The notes below the pieces were generated by a model. It did not search any database. It worked only from the letters and a program-made list of their open reading frames with translations, and was not told where the DNA came from. Both the position numbers and the translations under genes were made by a program. 20,644 nt of DNA from Erysipelotrichaceae bacterium (GTDB lineage: Bacteria; Bacillota_I; Bacilli_A; Erysipelotrichales; Erysipelotrichaceae): positions 1-20,644 of the forward strand of contig DOUE01000009.1 of NCBI GenBank assembly GCA_003520745.1. Direction: 5' to 3'. Below, one piece after another: positions 6,989 through 15,527 of the stretch (position 1 is the stretch's first letter; each line of letters begins with the position of its first letter).

Positions 6989-8119
6989 ATGGAAAAAAGA
7001 GTCTTAGGCAAATCAAGAACGGAAATGTCTTTATTGGGTTTCGGTTGCATGCGTCTCCCCTGCGACGCCAAAGGCAAGATCGATGAACGTGAAGCGTTCA
7101 CCCTCTTCAACATGGCCCTTGCCGCCGGGGTGGATGTTTTCGATACGGCCTACACGTATCATGACGGACAAAGCGAAATCGTGCTGGGGAAGTGGTTGAA
7201 ATCCATCGACCGCACGAAAGTCAGAGTCGCGACCAAAAGTCCGGTCTGGCTGATTACGTCCAAGGAAGATTTTTTCACATATCTTCAGAAACAGCTTCAG
7301 AACCTGCAGGTCACGTACATCGACGATTATCTGCTGCATGCCCTGGATCAAGACCGCTTCGAGAAACTGAAGGAGCTGGGGGTCTTTGAGGCGATGAGCC
7401 AGGCGAAGGAAGTCGGCTTGATCAAACGGGTCGGATTTTCCTTCCATGACGAATTCGATGTCTTCGAAAGCATCCTCACATATCATCCCTGGGATTTCTG
7501 CCAGATCCAACTAAATTATATGGATACCCATTACCAGGCCGGTTTACGAGGTTTACATTTGGCCGAGTCGCTGGGGATTCCCGTACGCATCATGGAACCG
7601 ATCAAAGGCGGAAGTCTCGCCCGTTTACCCGCCGAACTCCGCTCGATCCTCAATGAACACCATCCCCACTGGTCGACCGCTTCGTTCGCATTGCGTTGGG
7701 TCGCGTCGTTCTGGAACGTGGAGACCGTGCTTTCCGGGATGTCCACACGCATCCAGGTGTTGGATAATTTGAAAACCTTTACGAACTTCGTCGTGATGGA
7801 CGAAGCGGAAAATAAAATGATCCTGGAGATCGCCGAGAAGATGAGGGAGCGGATCAAAGTCCCGTGCACGGGGTGCCGCTACTGCATGCCTTGTCCCTAC
7901 GGCATCGACATCCCGGTCAACTTCAGTTATTATAACGATTCCTACATCTACGACAACCTTGAACAGGGCAAGGACCGCTACCTGAATTGGATGGATAGCG
8001 CGGAGCGTGCTTCCGCGTGCGTCCGGTGCGGCGAATGCATCCCCAAATGCCCCCAACATATCCTCATACCCGATCGTCTGGTCGAAGTCGCCGACCGATT
8101 CAAGGAGGATTCCCAATGA
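6989..8119 (+). CDS. Aldo/keto reductase with C-terminal ferredoxin-like Fe-S domain
   Basis: 376 residues, ATG at 6989 with AGGTGA five bases upstream. Residues 1-285 are an aldo/keto reductase TIM barrel: LGKSRTEMSLLGFGCMRLP at the N-terminus, the catalytic tetrad in FDTAYTYHDG (Asp52, Tyr57), ATKSP (Lys83) and LLHALD (His117), and GFSFHDE. The C-terminal part carries eight cysteines in two groups, 293/296/299/302 (CTGCRYCMPC) and 344/347/350/354 (CVRCGECIPKC), which could bind two [4Fe-4S] clusters. This matches the predicted Fe-S oxidoreductases of COG1453, common in anaerobes. Their substrates are mostly unknown. Its stop overlaps the next start (ATGA), so the two products are probably made together. 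Confidence 0.93.
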   Translation: MEKRVLGKSRTEMSLLGFGCMRLPCDAKGKIDEREAFTLFNMALAAGVDVFDTAYTYHDGQSEIVLGKWLKSIDRTKVRVATKSPVWLITSKEDFFTYLQKQLQNLQVTYIDDYLLHALDQDRFEKLKELGVFEAMSQAKEVGLIKRVGFSFHDEFDVFESILTYHPWDFCQIQLNYMDTHYQAGLRGLHLAESLGIPVRIMEPIKGGSLARLPAELRSILNEHHPHWSTASFALRWVASFWNVETVLSGMSTRIQVLDNLKTFTNFVVMDEAENKMILEIAEKMRERIKVPCTGCRYCMPCPYGIDIPVNFSYYNDSYIYDNLEQGKDRYLNWMDSAERASACVRCGECIPKCPQHILIPDRLVEVADRFKEDSQ

Positions 8120-9210
8120 CCAAACTCGCGATCACCATCGACCTCTTGTCGATGACCCAGGATCGAATCAACACCTATCTGCACGATGCGAAAGCCTTGG
8201 CGTACAGCGAAGTGTACTTAGTCATGCATGTTTCACTGTTTCATCGGGGGAAAGCGGACGAATCGCTGGCGAAACTCTGCGCGACGATCCGTCAGTCCGG
8301 TTTTCGTCTTCATGCCATGATCACCGAGGAAACCTTCAACGAGGTCGGATTCAACCGCAACGACCTGAAACCCTTGGCCGACCTGGGATTCCGCGCTTTA
8401 CGTCTTGAAAGCGGGTTCGAACGTCATGATTATGTGGTCACCCTTACCCAGAACACCTATGGGATCCTGATCGAAGACAACGGCTTGGCGCTGGAAGATC
8501 CGATCGGTCGGATCAAGGCGATCCAGGCCAAAGGGAATCTCAAACAATACAGCGCCGTCCATCCCTATTACGTCCATCCGGATACCGGATGTTCGTATGA
8601 CAGTTGCGTCAACCGGACAAGGCTCTTCAAATCCACCGGCATTGAAGTCGGGGTCTGGGTCAATACGCTCGCTTCGAGTTCCCCCGCCTTTCCGTTGGCG
8701 AAGGGCTGTCCGACCATCGAAAGCCAACGTCATCTCTCGACCAACCTGAGCGCCAGCGAACTGGTCGCCATGAATCTCTTCGATACCTTGGGGTTCGGGG
8801 TGAACCCCGCTTCACGGGAAGAAATGGAAGACTTGACCCGCGTGGTAAGCCGCAACGTGGTCGAAGTCCCGGTGTATTTCCAGCCCGAACTGGAACCCCA
8901 CCTCAAGGAAGCGCTCTTGCAGATGCGCTTCAAGGCGCGAAGCGACAGCGCGGCGCAGATCCTGCGCGCGGTGCAGTTCAGGCAACACGCCGCCATCCAA
9001 CCCTTCAACACAATCAACCGGGACCGACTCTCCCTCACCATCGACAACCATCTGGCCGGACCATATGAAGGGGAAATGCAGATCGCCTTGAAAAACCTGC
9101 CTTCCACCCCCTACACCAACGTCATCGGGCAAGTCGATTTGACGGCCGGGAAACTGGTCGACCTCCTGCAGGCCGGTAAAATCAACTTCGTCTTGATCGA
9201 ACAATCCTAA
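8116..9210 (+). CDS. DUF871 / MupG-like TIM-barrel protein (possible 6-phospho-N-acetylmuramidase)
   Basis: 364 residues, ATG at 8116 in a four-base overlap with the reductase stop and with AAGGAGG eight bases upstream. A longer in-frame version from 8017 lies inside the reductase and is rejected. The length matches the MupG family (about 350-360). The barrel segments LKPLADLGFRALRLESGF (84-101), the YYVHPDTGCSYDSCVNRTRLFKSTGIEVGVW region (151-181), and CPTIESQRH (198-206) fit DUF871. The C-terminal domain (SLTIDNHLAGPYEGEMQI, 306-323) also fits. MupG in Staphylococcus splits MurNAc-6-phosphate-GlcNAc during peptidoglycan recycling. The N-terminal strand here is divergent, and no MurNAc transporter or etherase is adjacent, so the substrate is uncertain. 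A strong terminator follows the stop. Confidence 0.72.
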   Translation: MTKLAITIDLLSMTQDRINTYLHDAKALAYSEVYLVMHVSLFHRGKADESLAKLCATIRQSGFRLHAMITEETFNEVGFNRNDLKPLADLGFRALRLESGFERHDYVVTLTQNTYGILIEDNGLALEDPIGRIKAIQAKGNLKQYSAVHPYYVHPDTGCSYDSCVNRTRLFKSTGIEVGVWVNTLASSSPAFPLAKGCPTIESQRHLSTNLSASELVAMNLFDTLGFGVNPASREEMEDLTRVVSRNVVEVPVYFQPELEPHLKEALLQMRFKARSDSAAQILRAVQFRQHAAIQPFNTINRDRLSLTIDNHLAGPYEGEMQIALKNLPSTPYTNVIGQVDLTAGKLVDLLQAGKINFVLIEQS

Positions 9211-9240
9211 TCCCGCGTACTGCGGGATTTCTTCTTTTTT
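9209..9240 (+). terminator. Rho-independent terminator after the MupG-like gene
   Basis: Eight-base-pair stem AATCCCGC (9209-9216) against GCGGGATT (9222-9229) with a five-base loop, followed by TTCTTCTTTTTT. It begins within the stop codon. Confidence 0.9.
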
Positions 9241-9267
9241 GCTTACATGGGTAAATTGGACTATAAT
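9239..9267 (+). promoter_or_regulatory. Sigma-A promoter of the PAS-GGDEF-EAL gene
   Basis: TTGCTT at 9239-9244, a 17-base spacer and a perfect TATAAT at 9262-9267, which ends 27 bases before the start codon. The -35 overlaps the tail of the preceding terminator, so the gene is an independent unit. Confidence 0.75.
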
Positions 9268-9293
9268 ACAGAAAGAAGGATTCGGGTGCCCCT

Positions 9294-11276
9294 ATGCGAA
9301 ATCACGACGACACGCCACGTCTTTTCCATTTCAAGCGAAAACTAACCCCCTACCGTTCCGCGATCCGGATCACCCTCATCTATCTGATGTACGGCGTGGT
9401 TTGGATTTTAACCACGGACCAATTGCTTGAATTCATGTTCGGCGATGCCTCGTACTACCATTTCCTGCAGACCATCAAGGGATGGGCCTATGTCCTGATC
9501 ACCGCGATCCTGCTTTATGTGTTGGTCGTATCGACCTTGGATCTCTACGAAGAAGAAAAGAAGAAGACCGAGGTCGCCAACCTCGATCTTCAAAAACAAC
9601 TGAAGAAAACAACCCTTAGCGAACAACGCTTCGAGCTGGCGGTGAAGGGATCTTTCGACTCGATCTGGGAGTACGACGGGGAGACACAGAAATATTTCAT
9701 GTCCAGGACCTTGCTTCGCAACTTGGGTTATTCCGAAGAAGAAGCGAAATTGACGGTGCTTGAAGATTGGTTGAAGTTCATCCTCCCTCAAGACCGTGAG
9801 GAATTCATGCTGAAGACCGAGAAGTTCATCGCCGAACCTGTAGAGAACCTGGAAATGATGTATCGGGTGGTTCGTGCCGATGGGTCGATCGCATGGATCC
9901 GTACCCATGGCACCGCGCAAATCAACGAAGACGGCAAGATCGTCAAGGTCGCCGGGTCGCATACCGACATCACCCTATCCAAGAACTACGAAGAGGAATT
10001 GACGCGACTCGCCTATTACCATTCGCTGACCGGCCTGTTGAACTGGCATGGCTTCGCGAAAAAGATCCAGGAACGGATCCATACGCAACCCAAGACCCCC
10101 TTCACCTTGCTTTATCTGGACATCGACGACTTCAAGAACATCAACGACTTCCACGGCTATGCGGTTGGGGACAGAATGTTGGTGGAGATCGCCAACGATA
10201 TGGCGCAGCTGGTCGTTGAACCGGAAGTAGTGGCGAATCTGGGCGGGGACGGCTTCGGTTTCTTGATCGAGACCGTCGATTCGACCCAGGTCCATACGAA
10301 AATCGCTTCGATCTATGCGTCGCTTCGCAAACTGAGAAGCATCGACGGACAATGGTTGGATGTTTCCGCCTGCATCGGGATCGCCCAATATCCGAAAGAC
10401 GATGAGACGTTCGACGATTTGATGCAGAGTGCGGACGAGGCGATGTACGAGGCGAAAAGCAAAGGGAAGAACACCTACGTGTTCTTCAGCGACGCCTTGC
10501 ATGATTCGCGTCTGCATTCGATCGCGCTGACCAACGAACTCCGCAAAGCGGTCGACAACGACGAACTCTACATGATGTATCAACCGATTTATCGTCTTAG
10601 CGACCGACACTTGTCTTCGATGGAAGCGTTGGTGCGCTGGAAACCGACCGGTCGCGACCATGTCCCTCCGGACGTCTTCATCCCTTTGGCCGAATCCACG
10701 GGCTTGATCGGGAAAATCGAACTCTGGGTCTTCGAAAGCGTCATCAAGCAGGTGATCGCATGGCGGAGCATCCGTCATCAGAGCGTACCGGTCGCCATCA
10801 ACCTTTCCTCAAACGGGGTCACCAACGACGAATTCATACGCAAAGTCATCGAACTGTTACGGAAATATGAAATCAAAAACGGAGAGATCGAGGTCGAAAT
10901 CACCGAGACCGGTTTGATCGAGAACTACGAAGCCGCCCTCCATAATCTGCGGATCCTGCGATCCAACGGCGTGAAGATCCTCTTGGACGACTTCGGAAAA
11001 GGGTACTCGTCCTTGACCTATCTGGTCAGCCTCCCCATCGACCTCTTGAAGATCGACCGCGGTTTCACCAGCCGCATCCATAGTTCCAACGAAATCGACG
11101 CCGTCATCGCGACCATCGTCAGCCTCGCCCATTCCATCAACCTGGAAGTCATCGCCGAAGGGATCGAGTTCGAAAACCAACTGGACTACCTGGCGAAATT
11201 GAAGACCGACTATGGACAAGGCTACCACCTGCATCGCCCCGCTTTGCCTGAAATCGTCGAAAAACTACTTAAATAA
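9294..11276 (+). CDS. Membrane PAS-GGDEF-EAL protein with degenerate GGDEF, probable c-di-GMP phosphodiesterase
   Basis: 660 residues, ATG at 9294. AAGGA is rather distant (about 16 bases) and GGGTG is nearer, but no better in-frame start exists. Two membrane helices at about 23-42 and 60-82 leave almost no external loop. A short charged coiled segment (85-110) leads to a PAS domain at about 108-228, ending with a PAC-type strand (RADGSIAWIRTHGTAQ). The GGDEF domain (about 235-400) reads GGDGF at 317-321, so the normally acidic fourth position is Gly and cyclase activity is doubtful. The EAL domain (about 407-655) has EAL 444-446, NLS 503-505, EVEITETG, DDFGKGYSS from 565, Lys586, AEGIE 621-625 and QGY 642-644, so hydrolysis should work. 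The domain may sense GTP or redox through GGDEF and PAS, as in other degenerate hybrids; this is inference. Confidence 0.92.
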   Translation: MRNHDDTPRLFHFKRKLTPYRSAIRITLIYLMYGVVWILTTDQLLEFMFGDASYYHFLQTIKGWAYVLITAILLYVLVVSTLDLYEEEKKKTEVANLDLQKQLKKTTLSEQRFELAVKGSFDSIWEYDGETQKYFMSRTLLRNLGYSEEEAKLTVLEDWLKFILPQDREEFMLKTEKFIAEPVENLEMMYRVVRADGSIAWIRTHGTAQINEDGKIVKVAGSHTDITLSKNYEEELTRLAYYHSLTGLLNWHGFAKKIQERIHTQPKTPFTLLYLDIDDFKNINDFHGYAVGDRMLVEIANDMAQLVVEPEVVANLGGDGFGFLIETVDSTQVHTKIASIYASLRKLRSIDGQWLDVSACIGIAQYPKDDETFDDLMQSADEAMYEAKSKGKNTYVFFSDALHDSRLHSIALTNELRKAVDNDELYMMYQPIYRLSDRHLSSMEALVRWKPTGRDHVPPDVFIPLAESTGLIGKIELWVFESVIKQVIAWRSIRHQSVPVAINLSSNGVTNDEFIRKVIELLRKYEIKNGEIEVEITETGLIENYEAALHNLRILRSNGVKILLDDFGKGYSSLTYLVSLPIDLLKIDRGFTSRIHSSNEIDAVIATIVSLAHSINLEVIAEGIEFENQLDYLAKLKTDYGQGYHLHRPALPEIVEKLLK

Positions 11277-11297
11277 AAAAGGTCGCGAGACCTTTTT
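11276..11297. terminator. Bidirectional terminator between the PAS-GGDEF-EAL gene and the copper operon
   Basis: AAAAAGGTC (11276-11284) pairs with GACCTTTTT (11289-11297) around GCGA. A and T runs flank both sides, so it can stop transcription from either direction. It overlaps both stop codons of the convergent genes. Confidence 0.85.
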
Positions 11298-12531
11298 AGT
11301 TGACATAGAGATAGGTACGGACCATGTCCATCCAACACACGATTTCCAGTTTCCCGGTTTCCTCGGGGGTGAAGATGATCGGTTCGGGGTTTTTCTTGAT
11401 ATCGACCATGCGGTTGATGAACGTCAGGTTGACCGGGTTGGTGCATCCCGTGATGCCTTCCCAAGAGAAGGTCAGTTTGACGGGGATGCCCGCCTTGACG
11501 GCCGCATAATCCAAGACATAGGTTCCGCGGTCCAGATGGAGGTTGACGGTTTGGTATCCGTCGACGACCGGGGCCATGGTTTTTTGTCCGGTGAGGTTCA
11601 TCACCAGGTCGTTCAACGGGGCGGCGACGATCGGCGAACGCAGGGTCATCTGGATGCCCATCAGCGCCACCAGGACGGCGGCGACGATTTGGATGCGTCG
11701 TCCGTTGATCGCGTTGATGCGCGCCCCCAACCATTGCATCGAAATCAAGGAAGGCGCGGTCATCAGACCGAACACCAACATGATCCCGCCACCCAATAAA
11801 GGGTTGGCGCTTCCCAGCGCCATCACTTGCATGGTCTGCAGGGACCCGCAGGGCATCAAAGCGTTGAGTAAGCCGATGAAGAACGGTCCGCGATCGCTTT
11901 TCCCTTTGATGAAGTTGAATTCGGGAAGATTGACCTTGATGAGTTTAACCATGGTCAAGGAGAGGAAGATCATCCAGAGTCCTGCGACCAAAAGCAAGAT
12001 GTTGGTGAACATCGGGCTGATCGTGAAGACCTTCCCCATCATCCCCAAAACGATCCCGCTGATCGTATAGGAAAGGATGCGTCCGCTTTGGTATTGCCAA
12101 ACGCGACGCATCGGATTCTTGACTTGCGCGGATACCGAGGTACTGAAGGCGATGCCGCCGCACATCCCGATGCAATGGAGCGAGGACACCAACCCGTAGG
12201 CGACCACCAAGCCCAGGGTGACTTCCGTGTTCGTGGGATCGAAGGTCAAGGATCCATAGAGCGATTGCGTCGCGAAAAAGACCACGATCGCGCCTGTCAG
12301 TAAACCGATGAACCCCCAGGGGAACTTCTCTTTCCGCAGGGCATAGCCGGCTTTTTCGACGGCTTGTTTAAGGTCTTTGTCGCTCGGCAACGTTTTCCCT
12401 TTGATGAAGGCGGTCCCCGTCGCATGCGACACTTGCGCGGATTTCACGCCTTCCACGCCTAAAAGCGCTTTTTTGACTTTGGCTTCGCAGGTCGAACAGG
12501 TCATCCCCGCGATATCGAGTTTACGTTCCAT
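11296..12531 (-). CDS. Three-domain copper protein: HMA - SafE/UreH-like membrane domain - cupredoxin
   Basis: 411 residues, last gene of the copper operon, starting immediately after the csoR stop with no gap and no clear ribosome site, so re-initiation is likely. Residues 1-66 are a heavy-metal-associated domain with MTCSTC (Cys12, Cys15). A membrane core follows (about 72-298) of the sulfite exporter TauE/SafE or UreH-like family (COG2836), marked by SSLHCIGMCGG (Cys120, Cys124) and LMPCGSLQ (Cys228), which look like an intramembrane metal or thiol relay. The C-terminus (about 325-411) is a cupredoxin-like domain with GITGCTNP (Cys363) and IVCWMDM (Cys399, Met401/403), likely facing outside. 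The function is probably copper export or loading of extracytoplasmic copper proteins. The exact role is not established from the sequence. Confidence 0.88.
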   Translation of the reverse strand: MERKLDIAGMTCSTCEAKVKKALLGVEGVKSAQVSHATGTAFIKGKTLPSDKDLKQAVEKAGYALRKEKFPWGFIGLLTGAIVVFFATQSLYGSLTFDPTNTEVTLGLVVAYGLVSSLHCIGMCGGIAFSTSVSAQVKNPMRRVWQYQSGRILSYTISGIVLGMMGKVFTISPMFTNILLLVAGLWMIFLSLTMVKLIKVNLPEFNFIKGKSDRGPFFIGLLNALMPCGSLQTMQVMALGSANPLLGGGIMLVFGLMTAPSLISMQWLGARINAINGRRIQIVAAVLVALMGIQMTLRSPIVAAPLNDLVMNLTGQKTMAPVVDGYQTVNLHLDRGTYVLDYAAVKAGIPVKLTFSWEGITGCTNPVNLTFINRMVDIKKNPEPIIFTPEETGKLEIVCWMDMVRTYLYVN

Positions 12532-12834
12532 TTAGCGTGTCAACCGTTTGATGGTCGTTAGCACTTCGTCGATGATTTCCGGATCGCCGGCCTGCAGGTC
12601 GCGTACGACGCAGGTCCGCAGATGCTGGGCGAAGAGTTGGGACGAAAAGCTATCCAGACCCGACTTGACGGCCGCGACCTGGATGAGGATGTCGTCGCAA
12701 TAGACATCGTTCTCGACCATGGCCTTGAGTCCGCGGATCTGCCCTTCCAATCGGTTGAGACGGTTGGTCAAATCCTGGACTTGTTTTTCATCGCGGTCGG
12801 TGTGTTTCTCGTTGTGCATTTCACAGTGTTTCAT
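12532..12834 (-). CDS. csoR: Copper-sensing transcriptional repressor CsoR
   Basis: 100 residues, ATG at 12834 with GAGG seven bases upstream inside the last codons of copA (four-base gap). CsoR/FrmR-family proteins are all-helical tetramers that leave DNA when Cu(I) binds. The three ligands of the copper-specific branch are present: Cys46 (VYCDD), His71 and Cys75 (AQHLRTCV). This C-H-C set distinguishes CsoR from the nickel and formaldehyde sensors. The DNA-facing helix LTNRLNRLEGQIRGLKAMVE is typical. The N-terminus carries extra His and Cys (KHCEMHNEKH) that might bind metal. The gene lies inside the operon it should control, after copA, giving autoregulation. The matching operator is at 15531-15551. 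Confidence 0.95.
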   Translation of the reverse strand: MKHCEMHNEKHTDRDEKQVQDLTNRLNRLEGQIRGLKAMVENDVYCDDILIQVAAVKSGLDSFSSQLFAQHLRTCVVRDLQAGDPEIIDEVLTTIKRLTR

Positions 12835-12838
12835 GGGG

Positions 12839-15292
12839 TTACCTCAGTTTAAAGAAGCGTAGGCGTAGGGCGTTGGTGACGACGGAGACCGAACTCATCG
12901 CCATGGCGGCGCCGGCGAAGACCGGATTGAGGAGCGGTCCGCCGAAATAGTAGAACACGCCGGCGGCGAAGGGAATCCCGACGATGTTGTAGATGAAGGC
13001 CCAGAAGAGGTTTTCTTTGATGTTGGTGAGGGTGGCTTTGGAGAGTTTGAGGGCGCTGACGACGTCCGAGAGGTCGCTGCGCATCAGGACGATGTCCGCG
13101 GATTCCATGGCGACGTCCGTCCCCGATCCGATCGCGATCCCCGTGTCCGCTTTCGCCAGTGCGACCGCATCGTTGATGCCGTCGCCTACCATCGCGACCA
13201 CATAGCCTTGTTGTTTGAGTTTGTCGACTTCGTTGCCTTTATCCTGAGGCAAGACTTCCGCCAAGACCCAGTCGATGCCGACTTGTTTGGCGATGGCGTT
13301 GGCCGTCTTTTGGTTGTCCCCCGTGATCATCGCGATCTTGATGCCCATTTTCTTGAGCTTGGCGACCGCGTCTTTCGAGGATTCCTTCACGACGTCCGCC
13401 ACGGCGATCATCCCGGCGGCTTGCTTGTCGATGGCGGCCAAGAGGACGGTCTTCCCTTCCTCGGACCATTCGTCCAAGCGGGTGTTTCCCGGGAAATCGA
13501 CATTGTTTTCTTTCATCCACGCCGGATTCCCGATTAAGACTTCATGCGTGTCCACGACCGCCTTCAAGCCTCTTCCGCTCACGGCGGTGAAGGTGTCGAC
13601 GGCGGATAACTTCAGGTTCTTTTCTTTGGCGCTCGCCACGACGGCCAGGGCCAAGGGATGTTCGGAGACGGATTCCGCACTCGCCAGGATCCCGAGAAGT
13701 TCGTTCTCGTCCCATCCGAAGCTGACCAAATCGGTCAGGGTCGGCATGCCTTTGGTGAGTGTCCCGGTCTTATCGAAGATGACGGCGTTGACGTGGTGCG
13801 CGGTTTCCAGCGCTTCCCCGCCTTTATAGAGGACACCCAACTGGGCGCCCCGTCCCGTTCCGACCATGATGGCGGTCGGTGTCGCCAAGCCGAGGGCGCA
13901 GGGACACGCGATGACCAGCACGGTCACGAAACTATTGAGGACGAAGGAGAATTCCTTGCCTTGCAGCGTCCAGAATCCGGCGGCTGCGAAGGCGATGACG
14001 ATGACGACCGGTACGAAGTAGGCGGAAATGACATCCGCGAGCTTGGCGATCGGGGCTTTTTTCCCTTGCGCATCTTCGACCAGCTTGATGATCTGGGCCA
14101 GTGCGGTGGCTTCGCCGACCGCTTTCGCGCGCATCGTCAAGACGCTGTTACGATTGAGCGATCCGCCGGTGACGCGGTCGCCCGGGTTCTTATCGATAGG
14201 TAGACTTTCCCCCGTCAGCATGCTTTCATCGACCGCGGATTGTCCGCGCTCGACGATGCCGTCGACCGGGATCCGTTCCCCGGGTTTCACGAGAAGCAAG
14301 TCGCCGACGGCGACGTCTTCGAGGGAAACGTCCTGCGTTTCATCATTCACCAACAAATGCGCGCTCTTGGGCGCCAAGCCCATCAGTTTCTTGATCGCCT
14401 GGCTGGTTTTCCCTTTGGAGCGCTCTTCAAGCCATTTCCCCAACAGGATCAGGGTGATGACGACCCCGGCGGATTCGAAGTACAGGTCGTTGACCAAGGC
14501 CAAGTCCCCGCCATAGATGAGGATCGTGTTGTAGACGCCATAAAGGAAGGCGGCGCCGGTCCCGATCGCGACCAAGGTGTCCATGTTCGGGGAACCTTTG
14601 AGTAAAGTCTTCAGTCCGATCGTGAAGAACTTACGACCCGCATACAGGATCGGGAGGGTCAGTAACAATTGTACCATCGCAAAGGTTTCAGGGTATTTGT
14701 GGTGGTTGAGGAATTCGGGTAGCCAAATCTTAAGCGACGGAAACATGTGCCCCATCGCGATGTAAAGTAAAGGGATGGCGAAAACGGCGGCTAACGAGAG
14801 ACGGAAAGTCATCTCTTTCAATGCCGCTTCGCGACGACGCGTGTCTTCGTCCACGTTGACGACGGCTTGGGATTCACTGGCTTTGTATCCCGCGTTTTCG
14901 ACCGCCTTTTTCAGGGCCTGCATCTTGATGATCGCAGGGTCGTAGCTTACGGTCGCTTTATTGGTCGCAAGGTTCACGCTGGCCAGCGTCACCCCGGTTT
15001 GTTTCTTCAATGCCCGCTCGACCGCGGCCGAACAACTGGCGCAGGTCATGCCTTCGATGTCGAGACTGACGTTGCGGACGGATGATATTTCCTGTAAGCC
15101 ATACCCGGCTTTTTCGACCGCGAGCTTAAGGTCACTAAAAGGAAGGGTGCGCTCTGCGCGCACCGTTACCCTCTCCGTCGTCAAATTGACATCGGCCGCT
15201 TCGATCCCGTCGAGTTTCTTAAGGGATCTTGAAACCGCCGCCGAGCAGCTTGCACAGGTCATCCCTGTGACGATGTAGGTTTTTTCTTCCAT
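12839..15292 (-). CDS. copA: Copper(I)-exporting P1B-type ATPase CopA
   Basis: 817 residues from the ATG at 15292. A TTG two codons upstream is possible. Cytoplasmic N-terminus: two HMA domains, each with MTCASC (Cys13/Cys16 and Cys84/Cys87). Then eight membrane helices, the actuator TGES at 360-363, the transmembrane CPC at 463-465, the phosphorylated Asp507 in DKTGTLT, the P1B-type SEHPLA at 543-548, and GDGIND at 703-708. YN (in FIYNIVGIP) and MSS (in AMAMSSVSVVTNA) in the last two helices complete the Cu(I) site of the P1B-1 group. One oddity: the hinge reads GDGINDAVAL, where most family members have Pro instead of Val. It exports Cu(I) received from CopZ using ATP, and follows copZ by seven bases. 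Confidence 0.97.
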   Translation of the reverse strand: MEEKTYIVTGMTCASCSAAVSRSLKKLDGIEAADVNLTTERVTVRAERTLPFSDLKLAVEKAGYGLQEISSVRNVSLDIEGMTCASCSAAVERALKKQTGVTLASVNLATNKATVSYDPAIIKMQALKKAVENAGYKASESQAVVNVDEDTRRREAALKEMTFRLSLAAVFAIPLLYIAMGHMFPSLKIWLPEFLNHHKYPETFAMVQLLLTLPILYAGRKFFTIGLKTLLKGSPNMDTLVAIGTGAAFLYGVYNTILIYGGDLALVNDLYFESAGVVITLILLGKWLEERSKGKTSQAIKKLMGLAPKSAHLLVNDETQDVSLEDVAVGDLLLVKPGERIPVDGIVERGQSAVDESMLTGESLPIDKNPGDRVTGGSLNRNSVLTMRAKAVGEATALAQIIKLVEDAQGKKAPIAKLADVISAYFVPVVIVIAFAAAGFWTLQGKEFSFVLNSFVTVLVIACPCALGLATPTAIMVGTGRGAQLGVLYKGGEALETAHHVNAVIFDKTGTLTKGMPTLTDLVSFGWDENELLGILASAESVSEHPLALAVVASAKEKNLKLSAVDTFTAVSGRGLKAVVDTHEVLIGNPAWMKENNVDFPGNTRLDEWSEEGKTVLLAAIDKQAAGMIAVADVVKESSKDAVAKLKKMGIKIAMITGDNQKTANAIAKQVGIDWVLAEVLPQDKGNEVDKLKQQGYVVAMVGDGINDAVALAKADTGIAIGSGTDVAMESADIVLMRSDLSDVVSALKLSKATLTNIKENLFWAFIYNIVGIPFAAGVFYYFGGPLLNPVFAGAAMAMSSVSVVTNALRLRFFKLR

Positions 15293-15299
15293 TGCCAAC

Positions 15300-15509
15300 C
15301 TACTTCGCAGCCAGTTGGTAACCCGCGTCTTCGACAGCCGCTTTCAGGGCTTCGAAGCTAACGGATTCATCCGCATTGACCAACGCGGTCTTTTCGGATA
15401 AAGATACTTTGACGTCGTTGACGCCTTGGACATCCTTCAATGCCATCGTGACATGATGGACACAGTGCATGCAGGACATGCCTTCTACAGAATACGTGGT
15501 TAGTTTCAT
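15300..15509 (-). CDS. copZ: Copper chaperone CopZ (single HMA domain)
   Basis: 69 residues from the ATG at 15509 with GAGGTGA a few bases upstream. The open frame extends upstream to 15752 but would run through the promoter and operator, so the short form is the gene. It is a single ferredoxin-like HMA fold with GMSCMHCVHH (Cys13, Cys16) binding Cu(I). The His pair after the second Cys is a CopZ-like feature. First gene of the copper operon, it would carry copper to the HMA domains of CopA next door and possibly to CsoR. Confidence 0.93.
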   Translation of the reverse strand: MKLTTYSVEGMSCMHCVHHVTMALKDVQGVNDVKVSLSEKTALVNADESVSFEALKAAVEDAGYQLAAK

Positions 15510-15527
15510 AACGTTCACCTCGTAGGC

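Noticed and set aside
9975..10778. 267-codon minus-strand open frame opposite the PAS-GGDEF-EAL gene
   Set aside because: Antisense shadow; the sense frame contains intact GGDEF and EAL domain motifs.
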